This document shows positions 40,984-53,100 of a stretch of 64,000 nucleotides of DNA, in pieces. Every line of letters begins with the position of its first letter. The stretch's first letter is position 1. A program made the position numbers and the translations under genes. The stretch is taken from the NCBI GenBank assembly GCA_037833965.1, contig AP031351.1:9932501-9996500 (forward strand). Reading direction: 5' to 3'. This DNA comes from Marchantia polymorpha subsp. ruderalis. Lineage: Eukaryota > Streptophyta > Marchantiopsida > Marchantiales > Marchantiaceae. The notes under the pieces were generated by a model. The model was not told where the DNA came from and made no database searches. It saw nothing but the letters and a program-made list of their open reading frames with translations.

Positions 40984-43155
40984 TCAACCTTGATCTTCAT
41001 TCGACACAAGTCGTTCCACGTTAAGCATGGTACAGTCATTCAGAGGACAGCCGCTTTGCTCCATTTCTTGAATGAGCTTGTAGGCCTCATGAGACTTTCC
41101 TTTCTTAGTCAACATGTTGATCAGCGTATTGAATGTGATTACATTCGGCGTGCAACCTTTCTCCTTCATTTCTTTGAACAGGGAAAATGCCAAATCATCC
41201 CGACCGGTATCACCAAAACCTCGGATGAGGGTAGTATATGATACGACGTTGGGAATGCACCCGTTTTCAGGCATTTTCTTCAAGAGTTGCAAGGCCTCAT
41301 CTACCCGTTTCGCTTTGCATAAGGAATTAATGAGAACGTTATACGTCAGAAGGTCAAGGAAAAAACCCTTAGCATTCATCTCAAGAAACAGCTCACGGGC
41401 AGAACCAATGTCCCCGACTTTGCAGAATCCGTGGATCAGATCGGAGTACATATCACTAACCGGTATGCAGCCAACCTCTTGAGATTCCTTGAATATATCC
41501 ATGGCGTCAGCCATTCTTCCGGCCAAACTGAATGCAACGATCATTGAGTGATAAGAATTCACCCTGGGCTTCCGCCACAGTCCTTTCATCTCCTGGAAGA
41601 TTCTGACGGCCTCTTCAATAATACCTGCCTTTCCCAGCATCCACAGAACATCCGAGTAGGTTGTGATCTTTGGTTCAAATCCTCTTTCCTTCATCTCCTC
41701 CAGAAACTTACACGCTAATTCTGGTCTACTCGCTTCCACTAAGGAATGAATGAGATCACTGTATGATTCTCGATCTGGCTCACAACCTTGTCTTTTCATC
41801 TCGCTGAACAGGCCAAGAACCTGGTCTGCTTTACCAGCCTTCCGAAAAGCACTCATAATTGCACTATATACCACCACATCGGGTTTACATCCAGATCTTT
41901 TCATTTCCTGAAAGAACTCCCAAGCAGCATCTACTTTGCCAGCCTTCCCAAAGAATGTAATGAGGGACGAATAAGTGAAATTGTCGGGCTTGCCTCTGAC
42001 TTGCATATTGTGGAAGACCTTCAAGGCATCCTCCAAATTATTGCCTCTTCCCAGAAAATGTATTAAGGAGTTGTACTTGCTCACAGGAAGATGAGATTTC
42101 GTGAGCGTGCACGCATCATCCACTCTGCCACACTTGACAAAGCTGCTGTACAAAATGTTGTGGGTGATCCTATCCGGCTCCAGCCCAGACTCTTTCAGTT
42201 TTTCGAAGTAGCTCCAGGCCTTCTGATCATCTCCTGCCTTTATGAGCAAGTCGATTAAGCAGTTATAAGTTGCAACATCTGGAGGAAAACCGAATTCCTT
42301 CATATGCTCAAAGGTGTCAACAGCTTTGTCGATTTTTTTGGCACCAAAGCTTCGAATGATCACTGTGAATGTGACTGCATTAGGCTCACAACCATCGCGC
42401 AGCATTTCCTCCATTAGACCTTTCATCGCTACAAAATCCTTATTACTGCCCACGATTCCAATCATGGTATTGTACACACAAGTATTATGCTTATATCCCT
42501 TTTGTTCCTTAGCCCACTGAAAGAAACCCACGGCCACTTGAACTCTCTGCTGCTGCTTCAAAATTTGATTCACAATGTAAGGCTCAAGTGACAGTTCCAT
42601 TCGATCCAATGTTGAGATAAGGTCAGGTCCCCACCATTTCTTCCCTGTAAGAAGTCGGCAGACTCTGGCCACCTTTTCGTCTCTTCCATGCCCGTATATT
42701 TTCGCCCACTGTCCTCGATGATGATCAGTCTGATGATGACTTTTCTGCACTCTGGCGTTAGAATGATGCACCCCATTTTCAACTCTGTCCTCTTCTATTC
42801 TCTGACTTTCTTTAAGCCCCAGGCGGTACTCTCTTAACCATGTCTGGGTCGAGCCCTCCACATATTCCACTGCAGACCAAGTCGACGAAAACCTCACACC
42901 TTGCAGCTCCAATCCCCCGGCTGCCAAGAACCTTAATTTTGACAAAAAGCTCCATCTTTGAGCATCGTCTGTAGTAATATCATTGACAAAACCCTGTCGA
43001 ACATTTTCCTGGCTTCCATTTGCGGCTGCGGAGGAAATCCTCTGCGGCTCAGATCTTGCAAAAACACGTGCATCTACACCAGGCACAAATCGCAATTCTC
43101 CCCATCTTTTACGCAGGAGCAATGGTAAAGTCGTGGATCGTTGAAGAGATTTCAT
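40984..43155 (-). CDS. P-class pentatricopeptide repeat (PPR) protein
   Basis: An intronless frame of 723 residues from the ATG at 43155 to the stop at 40984. Codons upstream of this ATG are open but contain no other ATG. The N-terminus (MKSLQRSTTLPLLLRKRWGE) is basic and rich in Ser, Leu and Arg without acidic residues at first, as in a mitochondrial or plastid presequence. From about residue 240 to 710 runs a series of roughly 13-14 35-residue PPR motifs, for example TYNCLIDLLIKAGDDQKAW, TYSSLITFFGKAGKVDAAW and TYNVLINSLCKAKRVDEAL. Spacing is regular, with no L or S variants and no E, DYW or SMR domain, so this is the P class. Such proteins bind organelle RNA sequence-specifically, and act in stabilisation, splicing or translation. 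The target is unknown. The lack of introns is typical of PPR genes. It is divergent from SHMT, 1.8 kb away. Confidence 0.95.
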   Translation of the reverse strand: MKSLQRSTTLPLLLRKRWGELRFVPGVDARVFARSEPQRISSAAANGSQENVRQGFVNDITTDDAQRWSFLSKLRFLAAGGLELQGVRFSSTWSAVEYVEGSTQTWLREYRLGLKESQRIEEDRVENGVHHSNARVQKSHHQTDHHRGQWAKIYGHGRDEKVARVCRLLTGKKWWGPDLISTLDRMELSLEPYIVNQILKQQQRVQVAVGFFQWAKEQKGYKHNTCVYNTMIGIVGSNKDFVAMKGLMEEMLRDGCEPNAVTFTVIIRSFGAKKIDKAVDTFEHMKEFGFPPDVATYNCLIDLLIKAGDDQKAWSYFEKLKESGLEPDRITHNILYSSFVKCGRVDDACTLTKSHLPVSKYNSLIHFLGRGNNLEDALKVFHNMQVRGKPDNFTYSSLITFFGKAGKVDAAWEFFQEMKRSGCKPDVVVYSAIMSAFRKAGKADQVLGLFSEMKRQGCEPDRESYSDLIHSLVEASRPELACKFLEEMKERGFEPKITTYSDVLWMLGKAGIIEEAVRIFQEMKGLWRKPRVNSYHSMIVAFSLAGRMADAMDIFKESQEVGCIPVSDMYSDLIHGFCKVGDIGSARELFLEMNAKGFFLDLLTYNVLINSLCKAKRVDEALQLLKKMPENGCIPNVVSYTTLIRGFGDTGRDDLAFSLFKEMKEKGCTPNVITFNTLINMLTKKGKSHEAYKLIQEMEQSGCPLNDCTMLNVERLVSNEDQG

Positions 43156-44948
43156 TTGAATCTGAAATGGAAGGAGACGTTGCAACGTCCGCAGCCCTCC
43201 AACAACTCAAATTCCTTTCATCCCTCCTGATTGTCACGCTTGCCGGCCGCTACTTAACTTCAATGCTCCAGAGAGGCAGCGTCCAGGCACGGGCACGAAC
43301 CTCGCCCTACCTCTGGAGATGAGACTGCCGGAGTAGAACAAGCCTACTACCCATGCTTAGAGAAAGGTGCGGTATCAGCCTGCAACCCACAAGGGCAAGA
43401 ACAAGATCAGCATCCGTTGGTCAAAACAATGCTCGGAATTCATGAGCGGCAGGAGAATCCGACATACTCAGATCAAAAAAGAGGGGATATCTAGAGGCGA
43501 GCTTTTCAAGGACACACAATATCAGAGACCTAACAACGAATCGCCCATATTGGGAAGGCGTGCAGACGATTGGACACTCGGCCCCTGCTTTGTGCTTTCT
43601 CCCTCCGTGCACTTGACAAAAAAGTTGTTACGCCGCAAAGACGAACGTCTGCTATCATGATCAGATCGACAGCAATGCCAGCAGGTGAACGGAGCACGCC
43701 AGGCGGGCAGGCAGACAACAACAAGCAACAATGACAAACTCGGTCGATGCCGGGCACTCCTCCATCCTCACAAGTAACAGCACCCCATTCTCGACCACTC
43801 GCTCAAGACTCACGTCTCATTTCCAGATCCAAACAATGTGGTGACCGAAACAAGGCCATTTCGAGAGTAAGTCAATCAGAGCCCATTCGAAAACCCCGAG
43901 GTGAGTGCTCAATTGGCAGCTCGAGGGTTGTCCACGCTCTCACCGCCCTCTATTGCATCATCACCGTCACCAAGTGCAGACTTTCCAGATCAAGGGCTTA
44001 GGGTTTATGGAATTGGTCACCCTTGACAGAGTGGAGACAAGACGAGCATGGCTCATCCCTCGTCTCCTCATCCATGCCCGCCGCAAGAATAAAGAAGTAG
44101 AGTTCCCCCTGTCTAGTCTTCAGATGTAGAATCCCTTACATTCTTTATTACTAAAATCTTCATATCCTACGAAAGGGATAACCCTGTCCGGGTGTTGACC
44201 TCTTTCGTCCTGCTGATCACTTCCTCCTGAAAGAGGAGAGCGTGCCAAATATTCTCACGCGAAAATCAACGAACCTGCACAGCGTAGTTAAGAATCGAAG
44301 CCTCGAGAATCTTCTTCATCCACTCGGTTAGTCATCGATCGAGAAGACTGAACCACGTTCTTTCCTCCTGATGTCGACCAATCGGGCCCGGTCCGATGGG
44401 ATCGACCAAAGTCCAGTCCGTCCCTTCTGGTGAGAGAAGGTCCAAAATAGAAGGTGCACACCGACTCCGCAGTTCCGGAATGCAGGAACTGGAAGAATGT
44501 GCTCATCTGCTCAGAAGATCGTCGTCAGCAGAAAGCACAGGATCAGACGTCTTCCGGGCAGCCAGAAAGGGCCGGGTGAGTCTAAATTCACCGAACGGGT
44601 TAAAGCCGGTCGAGGCCATCATGCACATGCATGTGATCATTCTGGGGCTTTGCGGCCATTGTGCGAGCCAACCATATCCTCGGCCGGGCTCGGAATCCGG
44701 CGCCAGCGCCAGCGCCAGCGCCGCAGCGATCGCGGGCCCGCGGGGCCACCCGACCCGTGCTCTCGCTCGAGACAGACCTCGTGGATCGTGCAAGGCTTAA
44801 GAGCTGCGAGCGCACCGCTCGGAAGGTCTATAATCTTCTTCTCCTTCCTCGTTCGACCGCGGCTCGAGCGGAGGACGATTCGAAGAGGAAGAAGCAAGAA
44901 CGAAAGCCTCGTAGGCCTCTCTTAGGTGTGAAGCGAGGTCGCGTCGCT
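43156..44948. promoter_or_regulatory. Divergent intergenic region between PPR and SHMT
   Basis: Both genes must be driven from this 1.8-kb interval. The right half (44,400-44,948) is GC-rich, with a GCCAGC repeat near 44,700-44,722, and is the likely SHMT promoter and 5' UTR. The SHMT frame stays open back to 44,661, but there is no in-frame ATG before 44,949, so an organelle-targeted longer form is not supported. No TATA box could be fixed with confidence. Confidence 0.4.
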
Positions 44949-47008
44949 ATGGGATCCGTGAAGGAATGGGGCAACACGAGCCTCGAGGAGGCGGACGACG
45001 AGATTTTCTACCTGGTAGAGCAGGAGAAAATGCGCCAGTACAAGGGCATTGAGCTCATTGCGTCCGAGAATTTCACCTCGCAAGCTGTGATCGAAGCTCT
45101 GGGTAGCGCCCTGACCAACAAGTACTCCGAGGGTCTCCCCGGCGCTCGTTATTATGGAGGTAATGAGTTCGTGGACCAGATCGAGAACCTGTGCAGAGCG
45201 CGAGCCTTGACGGCGTTCCACTGCGATCCTGCGAAATGGGGTGTCAACGTCCAGCCTTACTCTGGAAGCCCTGCCAATTTTGCAGTGTACACCGCTCTGT
45301 TGAATCCCCATGATCGCATTATGGGCTTGGATCTGCCCTCAGGTGGTCACTTGACCCACGGTTACTACACAGCCCATGGAAAGAAGATCTCCGCCACATC
45401 TATTTACTTTGAAAGTCTCCCTTACAAGGTCGACTTTGCCACTGGCTACATCGACTACGCAAGGTTGGAGGAGAAGGCTCTGGACTACAGACCGAAATTG
45501 ATCATTTCTGGAGGCAGTGCCTATCCTCGTGATTGGGACTACGCCCGGCTTCGCACCATTGCTGACAAATGTGGCGCCATGCTCATGTGCGACATGGCCC
45601 ATTTCAGCGGTCTCGTGGCTGCTCAGGTACCTTACTATCTCGCTGCTCTGTGCGCATTTCAACGTGTTCTCGTAGAATGATCCAAGCATAGCATTCTTAT
45701 TCCAAAGCCTAGTCAAACTTTGGAAATATCTTGCGTAGGATCTATGCGACGCTTAGCTGAGAAAGATCGATACCTTTCCTCTGATGTTTTCTTGACACAC
45801 GTTCAGGAGGTTAACAACCCGTTCGAGTACTGCGACGTGGTGACCACCACCACCCACAAGAGTTTGAGAGGTCCTCGAGCGGGTATGATTTTCTACAGAA
45901 AGGGACCCAAGCCCGCCAAGAAAGGACAGATCGGAGAAGTGAACTATGATTATGAGGACAAGATCAACTTTGCAGTCTTCCCTTCATTGCAGGGTGGACC
46001 TCACAACCATCAAATTGCTGCTCTTGCCGTGGCTTTGAAGCAGGCTAACACTCCCATGTTCAAGGAGTACGCCAAGCAAGTAAAGGCGAATGCCGCCGCC
46101 ATCGGTGCTGCTTTGATGAAGAAGGGCTACAAGATGGTGACTGATGGAACCGATAATCATTTAGTGCTTTGGGATTTGAGACCACTTGGACTCACTGGTA
46201 AGTTCACTCTGACCTCTTGCTCATATAGCTCCCGACCATGTAATGGACATGGGTTTGGCCAGTCTTGCTCCAGTAGAGCTATTCCTGTCTGATCAAAGAT
46301 TTCACGATGCCTATGCTTGTTTCGAATGCTCTGACATTATCTGGCATTTCCGGCCCGCAGGAAACAAAGTTGAAAGAGTTTGCGAGTTGGCTCACATTAC
46401 TTTGAACAAGAATGCTGTTTTTGGTGATAGCAGTGCTCTCGCACCTGGTGGAGTTAGAATTGGTAAGTAGAATGCTTGTCTGGAGACCTTTATGTTTCCT
46501 CAGCTGTCACGGAATGGCCTGCAGCAGGTCCAGTTAGCTGCCCCGAATGTCGATCGCGATTGACGGGAGATCTGCTCTTCAAGAAAAAAGAATGATTGAG
46601 TAGCTTCACGGGCAATTTGTTTTTCATGAGAGGCCTTCGATGATTGCATCTACTGACAATAGGTTCGACGAGATTGATTTTTATGGATTTGTAGTTTTTT
46701 GTGGGAGTCGGCGGAGATGAAGAAGTATTAACATTACCATGATGGGGAATTATCCAGGTGCACCCGCTATGACTTCAAGGGGTCTGAAGGAGAAGGATTT
46801 CGAGCAGATAGCTGATTTTTTGGAACAGGCAGTGAACATTACGCTCTCTGTACAGAAAGAGTATGGAAAGCTGCTAAAAGACTTCAACAAGGGCTTGGTG
46901 GACAACAAAGAGATTGCTGCATTGAAGGAAGCTGTCGAGAAGTTTGCTGCGTCGTACGATATGCCTGGATTCGATGTAAACGCAATCAAGATGCCTGTAA
47001 GCGCCTGA
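44949..47008 (+). CDS. SHMT: Serine hydroxymethyltransferase, cytosolic type
   Basis: Four exons, 44949-45626, 45807-46197, 46361-46462 and 46758-47008, with GT-AG introns and matching phases, give 473 residues. This PLP enzyme interconverts serine plus tetrahydrofolate with glycine plus 5,10-methylene-tetrahydrofolate. The start MGSVKEWGN lacks a transit peptide and the length fits the cytosolic plant isoform; mitochondrial and plastid forms are about 40-60 residues longer. Conserved segments include [12 protein letters not shown] near residue 35, the [17 protein letters not shown] segment, and [13 protein letters not shown] at the end of exon 1. The PLP lysine is K244 in [28 protein letters not shown] spans the last splice. 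No defect is seen. The folate and PLP pocket residues I can check are present. Confidence 0.96.
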
Positions 47009-50000
47009 TTGTCAACCAATGATACAGAAATTTTCTCTAGGAAGTCAATTCTCGTCTAGAAAAGTTTCTTAGGCAATCATCTTTCATTCTTTCATCTAAT
47101 TATAAAAGCACTTTTACAGAAGTTCTCTTGTCAGACTCGGCAGTGCATGTCCTTTGTTCGTCTTGTCGGGTGTGTTCATGGGCAACCCAGGATGTCAAGT
47201 TGTCTTATAATTTACTGCTCCATCTGGTTACTCACTCTGGCCGTCTGGCCTTCGATTGCGTGACCTGAAAATGCAATGAATGAAACAGAATGCAGAGAAA
47301 TGCTCTAAGGCACAGAATGATGAATGACGCCAAATTTTTCGTTTTAGAAATGAAAAATCTGAAAAATAGATGGAAATCTCTGTAAAGATGAACCAGAATC
47401 TGAAAAATCTCGGGTGGTGGAGACCAAGCTACCGTGGTCTGAATGAGAAAACTTAGTAGTAGATCTGCTGAAAGGATGGCGGGCTCCGTCGGCTTTTGAG
47501 TATGGTCTTTCAAGAGGTGTGGCTCTGATTGCATGCTCGATTTGTTACCGGGTGACCGAGAAGTTGATGTGCAGAGCAGTGTGAACTTACCTTCTGTCTA
47601 TGACTAGATACCAAGCTATGTAGTTTGCGATACCACAATCATCCACACAATTAAGAAACGTCTGCACATCATCACTTTTCCATAGATCAGAGTTCTATGT
47701 TCCTGCATGTTCAAACATGTACAGTTCTTGTTACATGCTTGCACAGTATAATGCATATACATCTAGTCAGACTACCTCATACATATTCTATATGTATGTA
47801 AACCCCCTAATATGGGACGCCTTTAACGAAGGATGGGCAGAACTCATCAACTGTATAAAGAACCAAACAAAGGGAATACCAGAGGCTAGGCCACGATAAT
47901 ATCGTGATGAATAGTTTGTCGGTATTTGCGACCTTTTTATTGGCAAGATAAAATTATCTACAACTAACATAGCATTTCATTCATATTACAAAGCAAGATG
48001 TATCTTGATCTCAACTTATTATCTAGCTGAGATCGGAATACTCCTTGTTGTATATTATAATAGTCTCTAGACAACTTCCTCACAAATATGCAATTAGATA
48101 AATTAATACTCAGTATTTAGTAATAACAAAGAATCTACTACTTTTCATACCCCTATCTTTAGAGAATTTTGGATGTAACCTCACATACATCGTCGATCGC
48201 AGAAGATGAACGATAATCTATTAAAAAAATTCTGTAAGTACAATTGATAAACACGATATTGATAGTCATCAAGTATTGATGAGACCTCATCCCCACATCT
48301 TAGTCTAATGCAATGTACATCACCTCTCTCCATGTCATGTATACACGCTCGCACATCATCGAAAACATCACTATCTAAAATCATAGTGCATATCTATGCC
48401 CTATCTTTTAAAACGTCATCGGGTGAACTAAATCTAAAGTAGTAACATGAACAATGAAAATGTGGAAATGAAGCCCAAGCAAAACGTCAGCGTCGCAGGT
48501 GCAAATCAAAAACCTCTAATGCTTGGTCGGGTCAAGATATAGGAGTAAGATTTCCTATCTACTAAGTCTTGAATGACCATTCTTAACGATTTATATATAA
48601 CCCAGAATAACTTCACCTCAACTTGAAATTTGTTTTTCCAAGGATTATTAGTATGTTAAGTATGTTGTATCATTGTGGAGAATGTTGTAGAGTTAGATCA
48701 CAAATACTGTCAGTTTTACATTTTAACTGTGAACTAGCAGTATACAAATATTCTTGTATACTGCTAGTTTAATTGAAAAATATTTACTTATCTAATCATT
48801 TAAATACATAAATGATGAGATTTACATGAACCACATGCGGAATCTTCAATAACTTTTCCATTTTGAAGGAAAATGTAATTTTTATTCAAGTGAGATGAAG
48901 CAATTTTTTGTATAGATTTTATAATCAAATGTATATGCACAAGTCACAATTGTCTTTAAATCACATGTTAGGAATATTACAGAACATCTGTTAATTTTAT
49001 TTTTTTTGCTTTAAAATTATTAAAAAATCTATTAATGGCTAGATTTAAGTGTCTTACATTACATATTTTATTTTTTTTTATTTTTTTATGATAGGAAAAG
49101 ATTAAAAAAACATTAGATTTATGATACCAGATACCAGATTTTCATTAAAAGCTTTGAGCGCTGGGGACGACTGCAGACATCATCGCAGCTGCCTACTGCT
49201 TCCAAACCTCACTAATTACAGTTTGCCACACAACCTTACTAGTTACGCAGTTGGATTGTTTTACAAAAGGTGTGCGTATGAAGGCCCCTGCAGTGAGCCC
49301 GATGCATATGGTAGGAGTTGCTTTAAATTCTAGTTGTCTAGGCGTGGGCTTTTATCTACCTCCGTAGCCCATGCTCTTGGTTGAAGTTTGCACCTGTTCC
49401 AATGGCTATGGCTGGAGGAGAAATTAGACTCGGAAATTAGACCCATTCACCAACCCTGGCCGAGTCTAGCTTTAGAAAGAAAATTTACAACTGAGTTAGC
49501 TCTAAACCCTTCTACTTTTTTTTCCTCCATACATTTTTGTTTGTGAGCGATGCATACAGCTTGAGATTGATACAGATGTGAGCTACAACTTATTATCACT
49601 AGTGTACATCTCTGTTATCAGGTAGTGGGAAACCGAGTAATGAAGGAAAAATGGAATGATGGGGAAATTTATATCGGTGTTTCTTTCTAGTACCCTACAG
49701 TGTTTGACCGATAGAAGGGTATTCTTCCCGTGCTTGGGACGAAATCTGCCGGTTGGCGAACCGACTAACCCGGTCCCATGCGAGCTCGAGCGTTTTGGAG
49801 CCGACAGCAAGGACGAGCCACGTCTGCTGGAGGACAGCGTTGGCAGGGAGGCTCGATGACCGGGACAGTCTCTAGTCTCGTAGGCTGGAGCATGGCCAGT
49901 GGCATGCGATGCTCAACGTCGGCTTCCCGTCGGAGGGAGACAGGTGAACTGAGGCGACCGGTTGGTCCAAGTTTCGCAAAGCTTGTTCGCAAATTTAGAG

Positions 50001-50198
50001 CTCGTGTGAATGCATGGAAGTCGACCGATCTCGTTGACTCTGCTGTTTGTGGAAGGGTAGATGAGGAATTGTTGCCCCTTGTCGGGGCTGTGTGAAGACC
50101 GACTTCTCGTCTCTGAACGATGGTTTCCGGTGAATTGTTGACAGGGGAATCGGTATTCTGAAAGTCAGCATTGGTGAAGAAATTGGAAGGCCAGAGAT
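47009..50198. other. Intergenic between SHMT and ALG11
   Basis: About 3.2 kb. The first few hundred bases are SHMT 3' UTR. The middle (47.7-49.1 kb) is AT-rich and has the look of decayed repeat DNA, but no family could be named. A perfect hairpin lies at 48,732-48,769. From about 49,740 to 50,100 the sequence becomes GC-rich and is the probable ALG11 promoter and 5' UTR. Open frames on both strands there lack domains. Confidence 0.4.
48732..48769. repeat. Perfect 16-bp inverted repeat with 6-base loop
   Basis: AACTAGCAGTATACAA at 48,732-48,747 pairs completely with 48,754-48,769 across the loop ATATTC. Intergenic and AT-rich. Confidence 0.9.
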
Positions 50199-53100
50199 AT
50201 GGGACTTGTTCTGAGCTTGCTAGAGCTGGGAGTGGCATTCGTCTTTTTCCTATTGGTTGCGGCGTTATATTACATAAGGAATCGCAAGAGGAATGCTCAA
50301 CCTGTCGTAGGGTTCTTCCATCCTTTCACGGAGGACGGAGGTGGCGGAGAGAGAGTGTTGTGGTGTGCTGTGAAAGCAGTGCAAGAACTATTTCCACTAT
50401 ACAGCGTGGTGATCTATACGGGTGATCAAGCCACCCCCGACTCCCTAGCAGCCCGGGCTTCGGAAAAATTCGGCATCCAGCTCAAAGAACCTGTGGTGGT
50501 AATTCTTTGAAACGGCTGATATCTTCTTCTTCTTCTTCTTCTTCTTCTTCTTCTTTTATCCAGGACTTAGAGTTGAACCCAATTGGGAATCGAATTGGAA
50601 ATTTAGACATCTCGTCTACTTGTTGTGTGTTCCCTGTCCTATGCTTGCTTCGACAATATAAGATATTTGTAAATGTTGAAGTTCCTCATTCTCGAGGTTC
50701 AGGGGAATCAGTCCAGGTGCCACATCGAGGTAAGGATCAGCTGACCTATGAGTGATCGATCTTGCCAGGTCGCTCGACTGTATCAAAGGAAATGGGTCGA
50801 AGCAGCGACATATCCTCGCTTCACTCTGATCGGACAGAGCTTGGGATCAGTGGTCCTGGCGTGGGAAGCGCTGACCGCATTGACTCCTTGGTTGTTTGTA
50901 GACACCACTGGTTATGCATTCACATATCCACTGGCCCGTTTGTTTGGATGTGTAGTAGTATGTTATACTCACTATCCAACAATCAGTTCTGATATGCTCA
51001 CAAGGGTTAAAACGCGCACTTCAACTTACAACAATAATTCGAGGATTGCAAGAAGGCAAGCGAGACATCCACATGTTCCTTCATGGCCTTTGGCAAAACT
51101 TTAAGTAAATCCATTTTTCTCGTTTTGACGTAGCTTTTCTCAGAGTGTGCTTTTTCTTGCAGCTTCTGGCTGTCCACGGCGAAGGTCTTCTATTATAGAG
51201 TGGTAGCCCGTCTGTATGGTTGGGCTGGAAGCTGCACACATTTGGCAATGGTGAACTCGTCTTGGACTCGTGGCCACATTGAGGAGCTGTGGAAAATTCC
51301 CTCCAGAACCTTCCGCGTTTACCCTCCTTGCGATACTTCCACTCTTCAGGTCTTCTATATTCTTCCTCATCAGTTTGTTCCATACCATAATTATATGCAT
51401 TTGTGATTTTCTACAATGCGCATCATCTGCTAGATGATGCGCATTGTAGAATTTTATGGTGTGATAAGATAGTTATTGTATGAGAGACCTCCAGAGTATA
51501 GAGAAGAGCTCAGTCGTAATCTCCGCTTTGAAACTTTGTATGTGGATCTTGAAGCCTCGTTGAAACTCCTCTAGGATAAGAGGAGTTTTGAGGTGCCTAT
51601 TCCTCGTTTGCACGATCACTCTTCCGCGGTTGCTGTTCCTGCATTTTGTGCTTTTGGTGGATATATGGTAAAGGGCTGTTTTAATTAGAGGATTTATGGT
51701 CACGAACAACGCAATACATGCTTGCTTATGATCGAGGCACTGCTAGGTCATGGTTATGATACAATCTCTCTATGCATCTTGTTCTGTGATCACATGGATC
51801 GCAGAACAGAGGATTTATGTTCACTGAAAATGTTACACGTGCTTGCCTACTATCGAGGCACGGCAAGAACATGGATCTGGTTCTAGTTGTTGGTGCCTGT
51901 CGTTGGAGTAATCGCATAATACTCGTTATTAACATCCTTTGACTCCAGTTTTGCTTACCTTGTGGGCTACGGAGACAGTATAGAGAATTCTAGTGCATTT
52001 CATTGATTGTTTCGCTATTACACTATGGGTTGTGAGACCGTAGGATTATTTGGATCAAACTAGAGTCATCGAACAGTAGGCAATCCTTCTTGGTATCTGC
52101 TGTTGGAGTAAACGCAGAACATTCGTTGGTTATATCCTTTGACTCCAGTTTACTAATCCTGTGGGCTTTGCAGACAGTCTGTGAGACCCTAGGGAGAATT
52201 CTAGTGCACTTCATTGTTTTGCTACTACACACTGGGTTGTGAGACCGTAGGAAAAGTTGGATCGAACTAGAGGCATGGAACAGTAGGCAATACTTCTTGA
52301 ATTAGCAATGTGTTTTTGTATGCAGGCAGGACCTTATGAAGGCTTTTGACTGTTGGGATGCACTATGGCAAGCAGGCGCTTCCCCTCGAAAGGCGAGTGG
52401 AAAGTGGATACATCATTTCTGTAGCTCAGTTTCGACCAGAGAAGGTAGTAAGTCAAATTGCAACCTATATGCTAGCCGTTGTTTGTTCAGCTTGTACATT
52501 CGTAAGCCATTCAGTTACAAAGAGGACTACCATTCTCCTGGTTTTGGTGGTCTCTCAACCTTCTTCCCTCGTTCGTTTACGCAGGGATCTCTCACTCTGA
52601 CCATGACGACAGTAATCGTTATTGTCAGCTTGAGAGATCCTGGACTTCTCTAACTTCTTTCTCGTGTGATCTAGGCTCATGGTCTTCAACTCGAGGCTTT
52701 CCGATTAGCACTGGAATCTTTGCCATCAAGTTCAGATTTTCAAGAGGTTCGGTTGAAGATTGTCGGCAGTTGCAGAAACTCAGAAGATGAAGAGCGACTT
52801 CAAATGTTGAAAGACACATGCAAACGACTGAAAATTGATAATCGCGTGGACTTTTGTGCGAATGTATCCTACAGGTAAAGCTTTCAACCTGATCTTGACA
52901 ACAGAGCGAAAGGTTTAGTTGTTCACAGGCTTTGGGACCCGTTGTGTCCAAGGTCGAAACTTCTTTCTTTGGAAATTTGAATAGTCAGGGCATGATAGAT
53001 CGCATAGTTAGACATGGCTTAACTATGCGATCATCTTTCATGCTTGGAGAGTCCGCTTTGCCTCCTGAAAGCCACAAACGCAAGTTTCAAAATTTATCAA

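Noticed and set aside
44661-44948. N-terminal extension of SHMT as an organelle transit peptide
   Set aside because: The frame is open but has no in-frame ATG, and the Pro/Ala-rich sequence comes from a GCCAGC repeat. The ATG at 44,949 matches cytosolic SHMT starts.
49765-50238. A 157-codon minus-strand frame before ALG11
   Set aside because: It lies over the GC-rich ALG11 leader, overlaps the ALG11 start codon on the other strand, and has no recognisable motif.
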